Of a stretch of 64,000 bases of DNA, positions 8,373-16,984 are shown one piece after another. A program made the translations under genes and the position numbers. The stretch is from Allobosea thiooxidans (GTDB lineage Bacteria > Pseudomonadota > Alphaproteobacteria > Rhizobiales > Beijerinckiaceae): the NCBI RefSeq assembly GCF_900168195.1, contig NZ_FUYX01000006.1, forward strand, positions 1 to 64,000. Reading direction: 5' to 3'. Position 1 is the first letter of the stretch, and each line of letters opens with the position of its first letter. Below the pieces are notes generated by a model that ran no database searches, was not told the DNA's origin, and saw only the letters and a program-made list of their open reading frames with translations.

Positions 8373-8552
8373 ATGCATCGCACTTTGCCCCGTCCGCTGA
8401 TTGTGTCCCCACAGTCACCGTTCGGCGAGATATCCCTTGATCCCCTGCCCTCGACACCCCGGCTCAGCCCGGCGGAGCTCGCCCAAGCCTACCGAGCCTG
8501 GTGGTTCGGAACAAATCGCGCCGGGTCTCTCAACGGGAGGACCAAGCGATGA
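8373..8552 (+). CDS. Small hypothetical protein, 59 aa
   Basis: A short open frame starts at ATG 8373, nine bases after the previous stop, and ends at TGA 8550-8552. Its stop overlaps the start of the ERF gene as ATGA, the usual sign of translational coupling. The sequence has a proline-rich N-terminus and a tail with AELAQAYRAWWFGTNRAG. It has no recognised domain. The exact coupling on both sides is the main support for it being a real gene. Confidence 0.5.
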   Translation: MHRTLPRPLIVSPQSPFGEISLDPLPSTPRLSPAELAQAYRAWWFGTNRAGSLNGRTKR

Positions 8553-9289
8553 CCAGCGCCCTGCGCCATCGGCGCTCCTCCGCAGGATCTCGGCTCACCG
8601 AGCTGCGTCGAGCTCCTACGATCACCCCGTTGAGCCTGTTGAGTTCCGCGCTCGACCGCGGCGCGGACGAGCATGTGTTGTCTCAGCTGATCGGCCTGCA
8701 TGAACGCAGTCGCGGAGAGGAAGCGCGCCGGTCCTTTGAGGCAGCTCTCGCCGCAGCCAAAGCCGAGCTTCCGGTTATCGCCAAGACGCAGATTGCCAGT
8801 ATCGGAAGCAAACACTATCGCCACGAGGATCTGGCCGAGATCGCCCGTACGATTGGACCGGGGCTGGCACGACACGGGTTGGCCTATCGCTTCCGCTCGA
8901 ACAGCGAGGACGAGAAGGTTACAATCGTTTGCGTGATCTCGCATCGCGATGGTCATAGCGAAGAGAACAGCCTCTCAGCCGCTGCCGATCACACCGGCGA
9001 AAAGAATGCCATCCAGGCGATCGGATCGACGCTGACCTATCTGCAGCGGATGACACTGAAGGCAGCGCTCGGTCTGGCCGCCGCCGATGACGATGACGGC
9101 AAGGCTGCAGGGGCCGGCGAAACCATCACCCGCCAGCAAACCCGGGAGCTCTTGGCGCTGATCGACGACGTCGGTGGCGAGCGCGAGGCCCTGCTGCGCT
9201 TCTTCAAGATAAACGCCTTCACCGAACTGCCGGCGCGCCGCTTCCGGCAGGCGCTGGTGATGCTCAATGCCAGGAAGGGACGGGTCTGA
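8549..9289 (+). CDS. ERF-family single-strand annealing protein
   Basis: ERF proteins coat single-stranded DNA and anneal complementary strands during phage recombination. This 246-aa protein has the typical core from about residue 30 to 180: AALAAAKAELPVIAKT, then GSKHYRHEDLAEI, then the HRDGHSEENSL and GSTLTYLQRMTLKAALGL segments. An acidic linker (ADDDDG) and a C-terminal helical region follow. The start overlaps the 59-aa gene, and the exonuclease gene begins 2 bp after the stop. The pair therefore mirrors the lambda Bet/Exo arrangement. Confidence 0.88.
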   Translation: MTSALRHRRSSAGSRLTELRRAPTITPLSLLSSALDRGADEHVLSQLIGLHERSRGEEARRSFEAALAAAKAELPVIAKTQIASIGSKHYRHEDLAEIARTIGPGLARHGLAYRFRSNSEDEKVTIVCVISHRDGHSEENSLSAAADHTGEKNAIQAIGSTLTYLQRMTLKAALGLAAADDDDGKAAGAGETITRQQTRELLALIDDVGGEREALLRFFKINAFTELPARRFRQALVMLNARKGRV

Positions 9290-9291
9290 TC

Positions 9292-9915
9292 ATGATCGAG
9301 ATCATCAACTGCGTTCAAGGTTCGCCGGAATGGGCGCAGGCTCGCCTCGGCATCCCGACCGCTTCCGAATTCTCCTCGATCCTGACCAAGGGACGCGGCG
9401 GCGCCGAGAGCCGAACCAGGCAGACATATCTCTACAAGCTCGCAGGTGAACGCGTGACCGGAGAGGTAATGGAGAGCTTCACTTCTCCGCATATGGAACG
9501 CGGCAAGCTGATGGAAGAGGAGGCCCGCAGCGCCTACAGCTTCATCACCGGCCTGGATTGCCAGACCATCGGATTCCTGCGTCGTGGGCGGGCCGGCGCC
9601 TCGCCGGATGCGCTGATCGGCAAGGACGGCCTGCTCGAGATCAAGACCAAGCTCCCGCATCTCCTGATCGAAGCGCTTCTCAAGGGCGAGTTTCCGCTCG
9701 AGCACAAGGCGCAGTGTCAGGGCCAACTCTGGATCGCAGAACGCGACTGGATCGACTTGGCGATCTATTGGCCGGGTCTGCCGATCGTGATCACCAGAGC
9801 ATATCGCGACGAGGCTTTCATCAACGAACTCAGCGCGGCCGTCACACAATTCAACGAAGAGCTCGATCGGATCGTCGCGCAGGTCGCCGCCTACGGTCGG
9901 CTGGAGGCAGCGTGA
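9292..9915 (+). CDS. YqaJ-type phage recombination exonuclease
   Basis: This 207-aa protein has the lambda exonuclease fold (PD-(D/E)XK). The early GSPEWAQARLGIPTAS motif, E65 region (HMERGKLMEEEA), ASPDALIG near residue 104 and LEIKTK near 113 give the catalytic D...E-x-K set. QCQGQLWIAERDW near 142 is the late conserved block. It would resect one DNA strand from double-strand ends for the ERF protein to anneal. The stop TGA overlaps the next ATG by one base. Confidence 0.88.
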   Translation: MIEIINCVQGSPEWAQARLGIPTASEFSSILTKGRGGAESRTRQTYLYKLAGERVTGEVMESFTSPHMERGKLMEEEARSAYSFITGLDCQTIGFLRRGRAGASPDALIGKDGLLEIKTKLPHLLIEALLKGEFPLEHKAQCQGQLWIAERDWIDLAIYWPGLPIVITRAYRDEAFINELSAAVTQFNEELDRIVAQVAAYGRLEAA

Positions 9916-10310
9916 TGAATGGCCGCCGTGAGTTCACCCGCAACCAGAAGGTAGCCATGCTCAAACGAGCCATGGATGTGCGTGGCTGCATCCGCTGTGA
10001 AGGCTGCGGCCTTAATGTCTCCGGCAAGGTCGTCGAGTTCGACCATGTCATCCCGGAAGCGCTGATCCTCGACAAGAACCGAGAGCTTTCCATCGAGGAC
10101 GGCCGAGTGCTCGGCCGTGACTGCTGTCACCGCGCACCCGGGACCAAGACCGCCCGGGACCTGGCCGCGATCGCCGAAGCCAAACGGCGTGAAGCCCGCC
10201 ATCTCGGCATCCGCCCGCTTCTTTCGCGCGGTTTCCAAAGACCATCGCCTCAAATGAAGGCCTCCCGCCCTCTCGCCAAGCCAGCCGCCTGGCGCCGCGA
10301 TGATCATTGA
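9915..10310 (+). CDS. HNH-like nuclease or zinc-binding phage protein
   Basis: This 131-aa basic protein carries CIRCEGCG near residue 28, then EFDHVIPEAL near 43 and GRDCCHRAPGTK near 72. The DHVIPEAL piece matches the core histidine motif of HNH nucleases, and the cysteine pairs could hold the structural zinc. HNH proteins often sit by terminase genes in phages. The rest (AAIAEAKRREAR...) is a basic helical tail. The third catalytic element is hard to place by eye, so nuclease activity is inferred. Confidence 0.7.
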   Translation: MNGRREFTRNQKVAMLKRAMDVRGCIRCEGCGLNVSGKVVEFDHVIPEALILDKNRELSIEDGRVLGRDCCHRAPGTKTARDLAAIAEAKRREARHLGIRPLLSRGFQRPSPQMKASRPLAKPAAWRRDDH

Positions 10311-10701
10311 TCCTGATTGTTCGATGGAGTTCGCATCCGTGTCTTCGACGACCTGTTGTCCACAACCCCGGCGCAACCGGTGGCCGGTGCTCGCCGCCGC
10401 CATCATTCTAGCCAATGCCGTTAGCGCATGCGCCCCGCGTACCGCCATGCGCTTCGACCGCTACGACGGGCGCAGCGATGCCGGAGCAGTCGCCCAGTTC
10501 CAGCAGGATGATGCCATCTGCAAGGGCGAAGCCGCCAAGGCCCAGGCCATGGCGGCTCCGATCTACATGGGCCATAGTCTCGCCGATGCGATGGAGGCCG
10601 GCATGCTGGAAGGTCAGCGCAACCAGGCGCTGCGCCAGATCATGGTCGGCTGCATGGCCGGCCGAGGTTACAGCATGACCGTCGTGACGCTGCAGCCCTA
10701 G
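10300..10701 (+). CDS. Putative lipoprotein
   Basis: A basic N-region is followed by a hydrophobic stretch (VLAAAIILANAVSAC) whose last five residues form a lipobox, so the mature protein would start at that cysteine and be membrane-anchored. The mature part has about 90 residues with no recognised fold; GMLEGQRNQALRQIMVGCMAGRGY recalls small phage-borne glycine-rich lipoproteins. ATG 10300 overlaps the previous gene; ATG 10324 is an equally good start. It faces the terminase gene tail to tail with a 16-bp gap. Confidence 0.6.
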   Translation: MIIDPDCSMEFASVSSTTCCPQPRRNRWPVLAAAIILANAVSACAPRTAMRFDRYDGRSDAGAVAQFQQDDAICKGEAAKAQAMAAPIYMGHSLADAMEAGMLEGQRNQALRQIMVGCMAGRGYSMTVVTLQP

Positions 10702-10717
10702 CACCAAACGCGTCGTG

Positions 10718-12154
10718 TCAGCCTTGCGGCCGAACACGACGCTGCGGGCGCACGATCCGCTGCGGACGCTCCCTGATGATGGGCGTTCTCGCGATCAGGT
10801 ACTTGAGAGCCTGACTGGTCGCATCGACCTGGTCATCGTTGCGCGCCAGCGGGAAGGCCAGGAGCTCACCGAGATAGTCGGCAAGCCAGCTGGCCTCACG
10901 CGGCAGGAACACCTGCCCCGCCTCGAAGCGAGCGGCCTGCGCCATCAGCCTGGCCCGCTTATCGATCCGCGACTGCTGAAGCAGCGGATGCAGAGTTCCA
11001 GTACGCCGCAGGTCCTGCGACAGCGCCCGCCCGAGCTCGGTATCCTCGACCAGCGTCGCGTCAACCGAGTGGGTCCGAGAGAGGTCGATTATCTTGCGGC
11101 GAAGCTCCGGTGCTTCCCAGCGACCTCGGACGAGGTCGATCAGATAATAGGTCTGCCCGATAGCCCCCCAGACCATCCCGACCGACCAATCGGAGTGCTC
11201 GGCCTGGGTCGAAGCCGTGTCCCAGGACGCAACCTTCAGATCGAACTCAGCCGGCCGCTCGTCGTAATAGTGCAGCCAATCGCGCTTGATGATCTGCCCT
11301 TCGGCTGGCAGCGGGTTCTGCTGGTACTGTGCAGAGAAGTTCAACGCACCGAGATTGCGCTTGATCGCCTCGAAATCTGCAAAGCTATCGCGGCCAACGT
11401 GCATGATCTCACCCTGGCGACGCCGATAGATCGCCTCCCGCCCCTGGCCGATGCGGTAGCAGCAATCGTTCGGCGCAATGGCGGGGATCGAGAGCACCTC
11501 CCAGTCCTCCTTCTCCAGGACATGCCCGACCAGATCATCCTCGTGCAGTCGCTGCATGACGATGACAATGGCGCCGTTCTTACGGTCGTTCAGCCGGGAG
11601 TAGAGGGTGCCATCAAAAAAGGCTTGGACACGACGTCGGGCAGCCGCCGACAAGGCGGCTTCAAGCCCGTTGATCGGATCGTCGATCACAATCAGATCGG
11701 CGCCGCGCCCCAACACCGAACCGCCAATCGACGAGGCATAACGATAGCCGTGTTCCGTGGTGCGGATCTCCTGGCCCCGATTGGCTTTTATGGCGAAGTC
11801 CGGAAAGGCGCGACGATACCAATCGGAGGTCACCACGCTGCGGAAGGCCGCAGCGTGGGTCAGCGAGAGCTCCTGGGCATAACTAATCGCCATGATCCGC
11901 TTGCGAGGATCATGGCCCATCAGCCAGGCAGTGAAGGCGATCGTGACGCAGATCGACTTGGCCGAGCGCGGCGGCACATTGATGATCAGCCGCTTGCACT
12001 CGCCGCTCCAGACCCGCATCAGCTGATAGGCAATCGCTTCGATATGCCAGTTGTGCTGATAGGCCGTGCCCGGCTCCAGCGCCACAAAGCTCTGCTCGAT
12101 GAAGCTCGCTAAATCGCGACGCAGGATGGCTGTGAAGAGGGCCTGGTCAATCAT
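10718..12154 (-). CDS. Phage terminase large subunit
   Basis: This 478-aa protein is the ATP-driven DNA packaging motor of tailed phages. The N-terminal ATPase has a Walker A-like VPPRSAKS near residue 62 and a Walker B LIVIDDP near 155. The C-terminal RNase H-like nuclease has VASWDTAST near 310, VEDTELGRAL near 360 and NDDQVDATSQAL near 448, which supply the acidic metal ligands. It is full length. The DUF5681 gene just upstream overlaps it by 8 bp and may be its small-subunit partner. No portal, capsid or tail gene is present. Confidence 0.9.
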   Translation of the reverse strand: MIDQALFTAILRRDLASFIEQSFVALEPGTAYQHNWHIEAIAYQLMRVWSGECKRLIINVPPRSAKSICVTIAFTAWLMGHDPRKRIMAISYAQELSLTHAAAFRSVVTSDWYRRAFPDFAIKANRGQEIRTTEHGYRYASSIGGSVLGRGADLIVIDDPINGLEAALSAAARRRVQAFFDGTLYSRLNDRKNGAIVIVMQRLHEDDLVGHVLEKEDWEVLSIPAIAPNDCCYRIGQGREAIYRRRQGEIMHVGRDSFADFEAIKRNLGALNFSAQYQQNPLPAEGQIIKRDWLHYYDERPAEFDLKVASWDTASTQAEHSDWSVGMVWGAIGQTYYLIDLVRGRWEAPELRRKIIDLSRTHSVDATLVEDTELGRALSQDLRRTGTLHPLLQQSRIDKRARLMAQAARFEAGQVFLPREASWLADYLGELLAFPLARNDDQVDATSQALKYLIARTPIIRERPQRIVRPQRRVRPQG

Positions 12155-12542
12155 TGCCAGCCCCCATCACCGCCGAACGCCGTGCGAGGAAGCGCTGGAT
12201 CAGCGCCTCCTCCGCTGCTTCGCTCATGGAGCGTTCCGCCTCGGTCTTGTTGTCGTTGGCCATGTCCAACTTGAACAGCAACGCGAACGCAGGGACGTTG
12301 CCTTCCATAGCGATCGCGAAGAGGCGCTCACGTGCGACGTCGCGCTTGGTCATCCAGATCTCTTTGCCAGCGCGTTTCGCCCTGACCTTCTGCGACAAGA
12401 ACGGCTCCTCATCTTCCTTTCGGGTGATGTTCGACGTGCTCTTGCGGCGCCCGGACGGGTTGCCACTCTGGCCCTTCTGGAAGCGGGTTTTCTCGGGCGG
12501 TTTTTTATAGCCTACGGCCTGGGGATCATCCTCACGCGACAT
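12147..12542 (-). CDS. DUF5681 protein, probable terminase partner
   Basis: The N-terminus has the DUF5681 signature: GYKKPPEKTRFQKGQSGNPSGR near residues 11-30. The rest is a charged helical region. Such proteins are found next to terminase large subunits in alphaproteobacterial prophages, and a DNA-recognition role like a small terminase is often assumed but not proven. The start at 12542 is chosen to limit overlap with the upstream methyltransferase gene (11 bp); ATG 12554 is possible. Confidence 0.75.
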   Translation of the reverse strand: MSREDDPQAVGYKKPPEKTRFQKGQSGNPSGRRKSTSNITRKEDEEPFLSQKVRAKRAGKEIWMTKRDVARERLFAIAMEGNVPAFALLFKLDMANDNKTEAERSMSEAAEEALIQRFLARRSAVMGAGND

Positions 12543-13980
12543 GGCCCCCTCCAACGTTCTCGTCCGACACCGTGCTGGTGCTGTCGTCGCGACCGCGCTG
12601 TGCCGCCATCTCCGCGAAGGTCAGCCCAGTCTCGGCGTGGCGCGCCTCGGCCTTGAACAGCGTCTCCCAGCGGCGGATCGCGCTATCGACATAGAGCGGA
12701 TCGAGCTCCATCACGTAGCCGCGGCGCTTGGTCTTGGCCGCGGCGATCAGGGTGGTGCCGGAACCGCTGAAGCTGTCGAGGATGATGCCTTTCGGCTTCG
12801 AGCAATCCTTGATCGCGTCCATCACCATGGCGCAGGGCTTCACGGTGGGATGGCTCGCCAGCTCAGCCATCCGGCCCTTGCGGAAGCCGTTCACGCCCGC
12901 GTAGCTCCACAGCGTGGTGCGGTAGCGGCCGTGCTTGCCGAGCTCGATATTGTTGACGTGCGGCGCCTTGCCCGTCTTCCAGAGCGTGATCAACTCAGTC
13001 TGGCTGCGATAGAGCGAACCCATCCCGGCATTGGGCTTGGCCCAGGTGATCACGGACTTGAGCTCGTCGAAGACGCCATAGCCAGCATTCAACATCTCGT
13101 GCAGATGCTGACCGTCGATGCAGCTATAAATCAGCGCGCCGTCCTGCGACGCCTCCGCCATCTCAGCGAAGACTGCGTGCAGGAAGCCGGTGAACTCGAG
13201 CTTATTCATCTCGCCCGACGCCATCGCAAACTCGCGGTGCTTGGTCCGGCCGAGACCGCCGACATGGCCGTCGATCTTCACATTGTACGGCGGGTCCGTG
13301 AACACCATCTGGGCGAGTTCACCGCCCAACAGCTTCCGATAATCCGCGCGCTCGCGCGCATCACCGCACAAGATGCGATGCTCGCCCAGCAGCCAGAGGT
13401 CACCGCGCTGCGTCACCGCGACATCCTGCAGCGCCGGCAACGCGTCCGCCGGATCAACCTTCGCCGCGACCGTCGGGCCAGGATCGAGGAGCACATCGAT
13501 CTGCGCGGTTTCGAAGCCGGTGATCTCGACCTCGAAGTCGAGCTCGATCAGCTCGCCCAACTCCAGCTTCAGGATCTCGTCGTCCCAGCCCGACAACTCG
13601 GCGAGACGGTTATCAGCGATCCGCAACGCCCGGATCTGCTGAGGGCCGAGGTGATCGATCAAGATCACCGGAACCGTCTCCATGCCGAGAAGCATTGCCG
13701 CCTGATAGCGACCGTGCCCCGCGACGATCTCGCCATCGATGGTCACCAGGATCGGCGTAGTGAAGCTGAACTCCTTGATGCTCTCGGCGATCAGGTGGAT
13801 CTGCTTCTGCGAGTGCGTGCGCGCATTGCGAACCGACGCTTTCAGATCAGACAGGCGTCGCTCGCTCACCTGCGGCGCGAAAGCCGCCGCAGCACGCGCG
13901 AGTTCGGGATCTTTGGTGGAAGAATTGATGCGCCGGCGAACACGCACCGGTCCCGTACGGGGATAATCGGGGGATTCCAT
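12532..13980 (-). CDS. ParB-domain DNA methyltransferase fusion
   Basis: This 482-aa protein joins an N-terminal ParB/Srx-like nuclease domain (about residues 40-150, with EIVAGHGRYQAAMLLG) to a DNA methylase. The methylase has FTDPPYNV near 236 as catalytic motif IV and DSFSGSGTTLIAAA near 410 as the AdoMet-binding motif I. That order (IV before I) marks the beta class, usually N6-adenine or N4-cytosine. No cognate restriction enzyme is seen, so it is an orphan phage methylase, perhaps guarding the DNA against host restriction. It leads a minus-strand unit with DUF5681 and terminase. Confidence 0.88.
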   Translation of the reverse strand: MESPDYPRTGPVRVRRRINSSTKDPELARAAAAFAPQVSERRLSDLKASVRNARTHSQKQIHLIAESIKEFSFTTPILVTIDGEIVAGHGRYQAAMLLGMETVPVILIDHLGPQQIRALRIADNRLAELSGWDDEILKLELGELIELDFEVEITGFETAQIDVLLDPGPTVAAKVDPADALPALQDVAVTQRGDLWLLGEHRILCGDARERADYRKLLGGELAQMVFTDPPYNVKIDGHVGGLGRTKHREFAMASGEMNKLEFTGFLHAVFAEMAEASQDGALIYSCIDGQHLHEMLNAGYGVFDELKSVITWAKPNAGMGSLYRSQTELITLWKTGKAPHVNNIELGKHGRYRTTLWSYAGVNGFRKGRMAELASHPTVKPCAMVMDAIKDCSKPKGIILDSFSGSGTTLIAAAKTKRRGYVMELDPLYVDSAIRRWETLFKAEARHAETGLTFAEMAAQRGRDDSTSTVSDENVGGGHVA

Positions 13981-14618
13981 AATCTGACGTCCTTCTCGCG
14001 AAGGAGGACAACCGAACCAAACACAACCCGCTCATGGCGCAAATACGCACGCCAGGCCCCTGAGAGCAGTTGAAAGCGCCAATCCCCCGACGAGCTCTTT
14101 CAACCTTGGTTAGAGTGCGAAACGATGACCTCGAAATGCGCGCGACGATTCGCGCGCAACGAATCGATTAGCCGGCCGCCGATCCGGCGTCAAGACTATA
14201 TTCCTAAGGAAGGTAGGGTGTCTTTGTACGCTGACCCCTATGGTCCGAGCTTACGAGACAGACATAGGGCAAGGTTCAACGCTTAAACGCTGCTCCCAGC
14301 GTCTTTTCTCAAGCTGTACGCAATCCCTGCTCGTTTGGCGAGAATTCCCTGATCGCCAGTGGAAAATTCCCTGCTTCCGAATACGCCTCAACAGCGAATA
14401 TCGCCACGCAAACAAGCACCTAAACCGAAATGAGCCTGTCCCTGATCGTCGTCTTAGCTCGAAAATCCCTGAAAATTCCCTGATACCAGGGAATTGGAAG
14501 CGGCGTGGACACCAACGAATGGTGCATTTCCGCGCGCTGTCGCCCGTCCCCCAGCTATGCCAGATTGCTGATCGGCCACCGAATATAGGGGCCTCCTGAT
14601 CGCCCTACCGGATAAACC
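13981..14618. other. Gene-free right edge of the phage island
   Basis: No gene is supported. A 119-codon open frame (14240-14599) exists, but its composition looks non-coding and it is built around the AATTCCCTG repeats. The stretch is more AT-rich than its surroundings. No tRNA or integrase gene was found, so the attachment site cannot be placed. Confidence 0.5.
14342..14495. repeat. AATTCCCTG repeat cluster with a palindrome
   Basis: The motif AATTCCCTG occurs at 14343-14351, 14365-14373 and 14474-14482. A one-base-shorter form, AAATCCCTG, lies at about 14463-14471. The last full copy is followed after four bases (ATAC) by its exact reverse complement CAGGGAATT at 14487-14495. Similar GAATTCCCTG-rich stretches are, as far as I recall, common at island or phage edges in rhizobial genomes. 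Confidence 0.65.
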
Positions 14619-16283
14619 ATGCCCGACCACACCTCATCCGACCGCCGCCTGATCGGCGCTTTCGATTACGTCGTGATCGGGGCGGGATCGGCGGGCTGCG
14701 TCGTCGCCAATCGGCTGGCGTCCGATCCGGACACCAAGGTCCTGGTCCTCGAAGCCGGCGGCATGGATGACTGGATCTGGTTCCACATCCCGGTCGGTTA
14801 CCTCTTCGCCATCGGCAATCCCCGTGCGGACTGGCTGTTCCAGACCGAACCGCAGGCCGGGCTCGGCGGGCGGGCCCTGGCCTATCCGCGCGGCAAGGTC
14901 GTCGGCGGCTCCTCCGCCATCAACGCCATGGTCTATATGCGCGGTCAGGCGGCCGATTATGACGGCTGGCGCCAGCGCGGGCTGCCCGGCTGGGGCTGGG
15001 ACGACGTGCTGCCCTATTTTCTCAGGCACGAGGACCATATCGCGCCGCCGCCGGGCGGCCTGCACAAGGCGGGCGGCGAGTGGCGCGTCGAGCATCCGCG
15101 CGTGCGCTGGGCGATCCTCGACGCCATCCGCGACGCGGCCGAGGCGGCCGGCATCGCCAAGATCCCGGATTTCAACACCGGCGACAATGAAGGCTCCTCC
15201 TATTTCCAGGTGAACCAGCGGCGCGGGCGGCGCCTCAGCGCCTATCGCGCCTTCCTGAAGCCCCTGCTCGAGCAGAAGGAGCGCAGCAATCTCCGGCTCG
15301 AGACGCGTGTCCATGTCGAGCGCATCCTCTTCGAAGACGGTCGCGCGAAGGCGGTCGAGTTCACGCATGGACTCGGCACGCCCAGCGAGGAGAAACTGAG
15401 GGTCGAGATCCGTGGCGAGGTCGTGCTCTCGGCCGGCGCCGTCGCCTCGCCGCTCCTGCTCGAACGCTCCGGCATCGGTAGCGGAACGCGGTTGCAGAGC
15501 CTCGGCATCGAGACGCTGGTCGATGCACCCGGCGTCGGGGAGAACCTGCAGGATCATCTGCAGATCCGGCCGGTCTACAAGGTCCAGGGCGTCAGGACGC
15601 TCAACAGCGACTACGCCAGATTGTGGCGCCGGCCGCTGATGGCGCTGCAATGGGCGGCCCTGCGCACCGGGCCGCTGACCATGGCGCCCTCGCAGGTCGG
15701 GGCCTTCGCCAAATCCGCTCCGCATTACGCGACCGCGAACCTGCAATATCATTTCCAACCGCTCTCGCTCGACAGCTGGGGCTCGGGGCTGCATCCGTTC
15801 GATGCCTTCACCGCGAGCGTCTGCAATCTCCGGCCGACCAGCCGCGGCAGCATCCATCTGCGTTCGGCCGCTCCGCAGGACGCACCCGTGATCTCACCGA
15901 ACTATTTCGACACGGAAGAAGACCGGCAGGTCGCGGTCGATGCGCTGAAGCTGACGCGCCGGATCGTAGCGCAGGCGCCGCTGGCGCGCTTCCGGCCGGA
16001 GGAATACCTGCCGGGCGAAGCAGCCCAGACGGACGAGGCCCTGCTCGAAGCCGCCGCCAAGCTCGGCACCACGATCTTCCACCCGGTCGGCACGGCCCGG
16101 ATGGGGAGCGATGACGATCCGGGCGCCGTGCTGGATGCGCGGCTGCGAGTGCGCGGCGTCTCGGGGCTCCGCGTCATCGACGCCTCGGTGATGCCGACGA
16201 TCACCTCGGGCAACACCGCCAACCCGACGATGATGATCGCCGAGAAGGGCGTTGCGATGCTGAAGGAAGATGCGCGCCGGTAG
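14619..16283 (+). CDS. GMC-family oxidoreductase, choline dehydrogenase-like
   Basis: This 554-aa flavoenzyme oxidises an alcohol to an aldehyde. The FAD dinucleotide-binding motif is at the N-terminus (YVVIGAGSAGCVVANRLASD, residues about 17-36). The GMC signature GGSSAINAMVYMRG is near 100, and HPVGTARMG near 487 supplies the catalytic histidine region, with the closing NPTMMIAEKG near 535. The length matches BetA. No betaine aldehyde dehydrogenase or choline transporter gene is nearby, so the substrate may be another alcohol. A palindromic repeat follows the stop. Confidence 0.88.
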   Translation: MPDHTSSDRRLIGAFDYVVIGAGSAGCVVANRLASDPDTKVLVLEAGGMDDWIWFHIPVGYLFAIGNPRADWLFQTEPQAGLGGRALAYPRGKVVGGSSAINAMVYMRGQAADYDGWRQRGLPGWGWDDVLPYFLRHEDHIAPPPGGLHKAGGEWRVEHPRVRWAILDAIRDAAEAAGIAKIPDFNTGDNEGSSYFQVNQRRGRRLSAYRAFLKPLLEQKERSNLRLETRVHVERILFEDGRAKAVEFTHGLGTPSEEKLRVEIRGEVVLSAGAVASPLLLERSGIGSGTRLQSLGIETLVDAPGVGENLQDHLQIRPVYKVQGVRTLNSDYARLWRRPLMALQWAALRTGPLTMAPSQVGAFAKSAPHYATANLQYHFQPLSLDSWGSGLHPFDAFTASVCNLRPTSRGSIHLRSAAPQDAPVISPNYFDTEEDRQVAVDALKLTRRIVAQAPLARFRPEEYLPGEAAQTDEALLEAAAKLGTTIFHPVGTARMGSDDDPGAVLDARLRVRGVSGLRVIDASVMPTITSGNTANPTMMIAEKGVAMLKEDARR

Positions 16284-16296
16284 AGCGGCCGCGCAG

Positions 16297-16395
16297 CGTC
16301 ATTGCGAGAGAAGCGAAGCAATCCAGGGGGCCGGCTCGACGCGTTCCGCCCAGTCCCCCCTGGATTGCTTCCTCGCTTCGCTCCTCGCAATGACG
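16297..16395. repeat. Palindromic intergenic repeat, CGTCATTGCGAG family
   Basis: The element opens with CGTCATTGCGAG and a purine-rich GAAGCGAAGCAATCCAGG, then closes with the reverse complement (CCTGGATTGCTTC ... CTCGCAATGACG). A related copy is at 62267-62352. It would fold as a long hairpin and may also act as a terminator for the oxidoreductase gene. Confidence 0.8.
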
Positions 16396-16433
16396 GGCGC
16401 CGAGCGGCATGGAATTGCCGTAAATCCGGGCTT

Positions 16434-16973
16434 ATGAATCCGGCTGCGATGCCCGACGATCTTCCTCCGCCCATATCGGAGCGCAGCCTGCTTAAGCGGG
16501 GGCTGCTCGCGGCGTTGCGTGCCGTGCTCACCGTCTTCATCGTCCTCGACGAACTGCTGCGGCCGCTCTATCGGCCGCTGCTCCGCCGGCTCGCGCGATT
16601 GCGCGTCATGCGCAGGCTCGAGGAGGCCGTCGCCGCCCTGCCGCGCCCGCTCGTCCTGCTGGCGCTGGCGATCCCCTTCGCCATCGCCGAGCCGCTGAAG
16701 CTGTTCGGCCTGCTGCTGTTCGCGCGCGGGCAGTTCTGGGCCGGGCTCGTCGTCACCGCCTTCGCCCATCTGATGAGCTTCGTCTTCGTCGAGCGCATCT
16801 ATCACGCCGGTCGCGAGAAACTGCTGAGTTATCGCTGGTTCGCCTGGATCATGGGGCAGGTGGTGCGCGTGCGCGATCATGTGCTCGGCTGGGTCAGAGC
16901 CACAGCCGCCTATCACCTGGCCATGCGGACGCGCGACGCCGTGCGCCATTGGTGGCGCATGATGTTCGCCTGA
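16434..16973 (+). CDS. Membrane protein of unknown function, 179 aa
   Basis: I do not recognise the family. ATG 16434 is chosen because the upstream frame runs through the palindromic repeat. Two or three hydrophobic segments are visible (PLVLLALAIPFAIAEPLKLFGLLL and FWAGLVVTAFAHLMSFVFVERIYH), flanked by arginine-rich parts, which suits an inner-membrane protein. It converges on the MFS transporter gene with a 12-bp gap. Confidence 0.65.
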   Translation: MNPAAMPDDLPPPISERSLLKRGLLAALRAVLTVFIVLDELLRPLYRPLLRRLARLRVMRRLEEAVAALPRPLVLLALAIPFAIAEPLKLFGLLLFARGQFWAGLVVTAFAHLMSFVFVERIYHAGREKLLSYRWFAWIMGQVVRVRDHVLGWVRATAAYHLAMRTRDAVRHWWRMMFA

Positions 16974-16984
16974 GACTCGGGGGC

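Noticed and set aside
10715..12112. 465-codon plus-strand frame over the terminase gene
   Set aside because: The minus-strand frame has clear terminase motifs; the plus-strand one has none.
12541..14073. 510-codon plus-strand frame over the methyltransferase gene
   Set aside because: Shadow of the ParB-methyltransferase; composition is low-complexity and no motif is present.
14240..14599. 119-codon frame with AATTCCCTG repeats
   Set aside because: The residues follow the DNA repeats, no ribosome binding site or family is seen, and similar frames in rhizobial genomes look like non-coding edges of islands.
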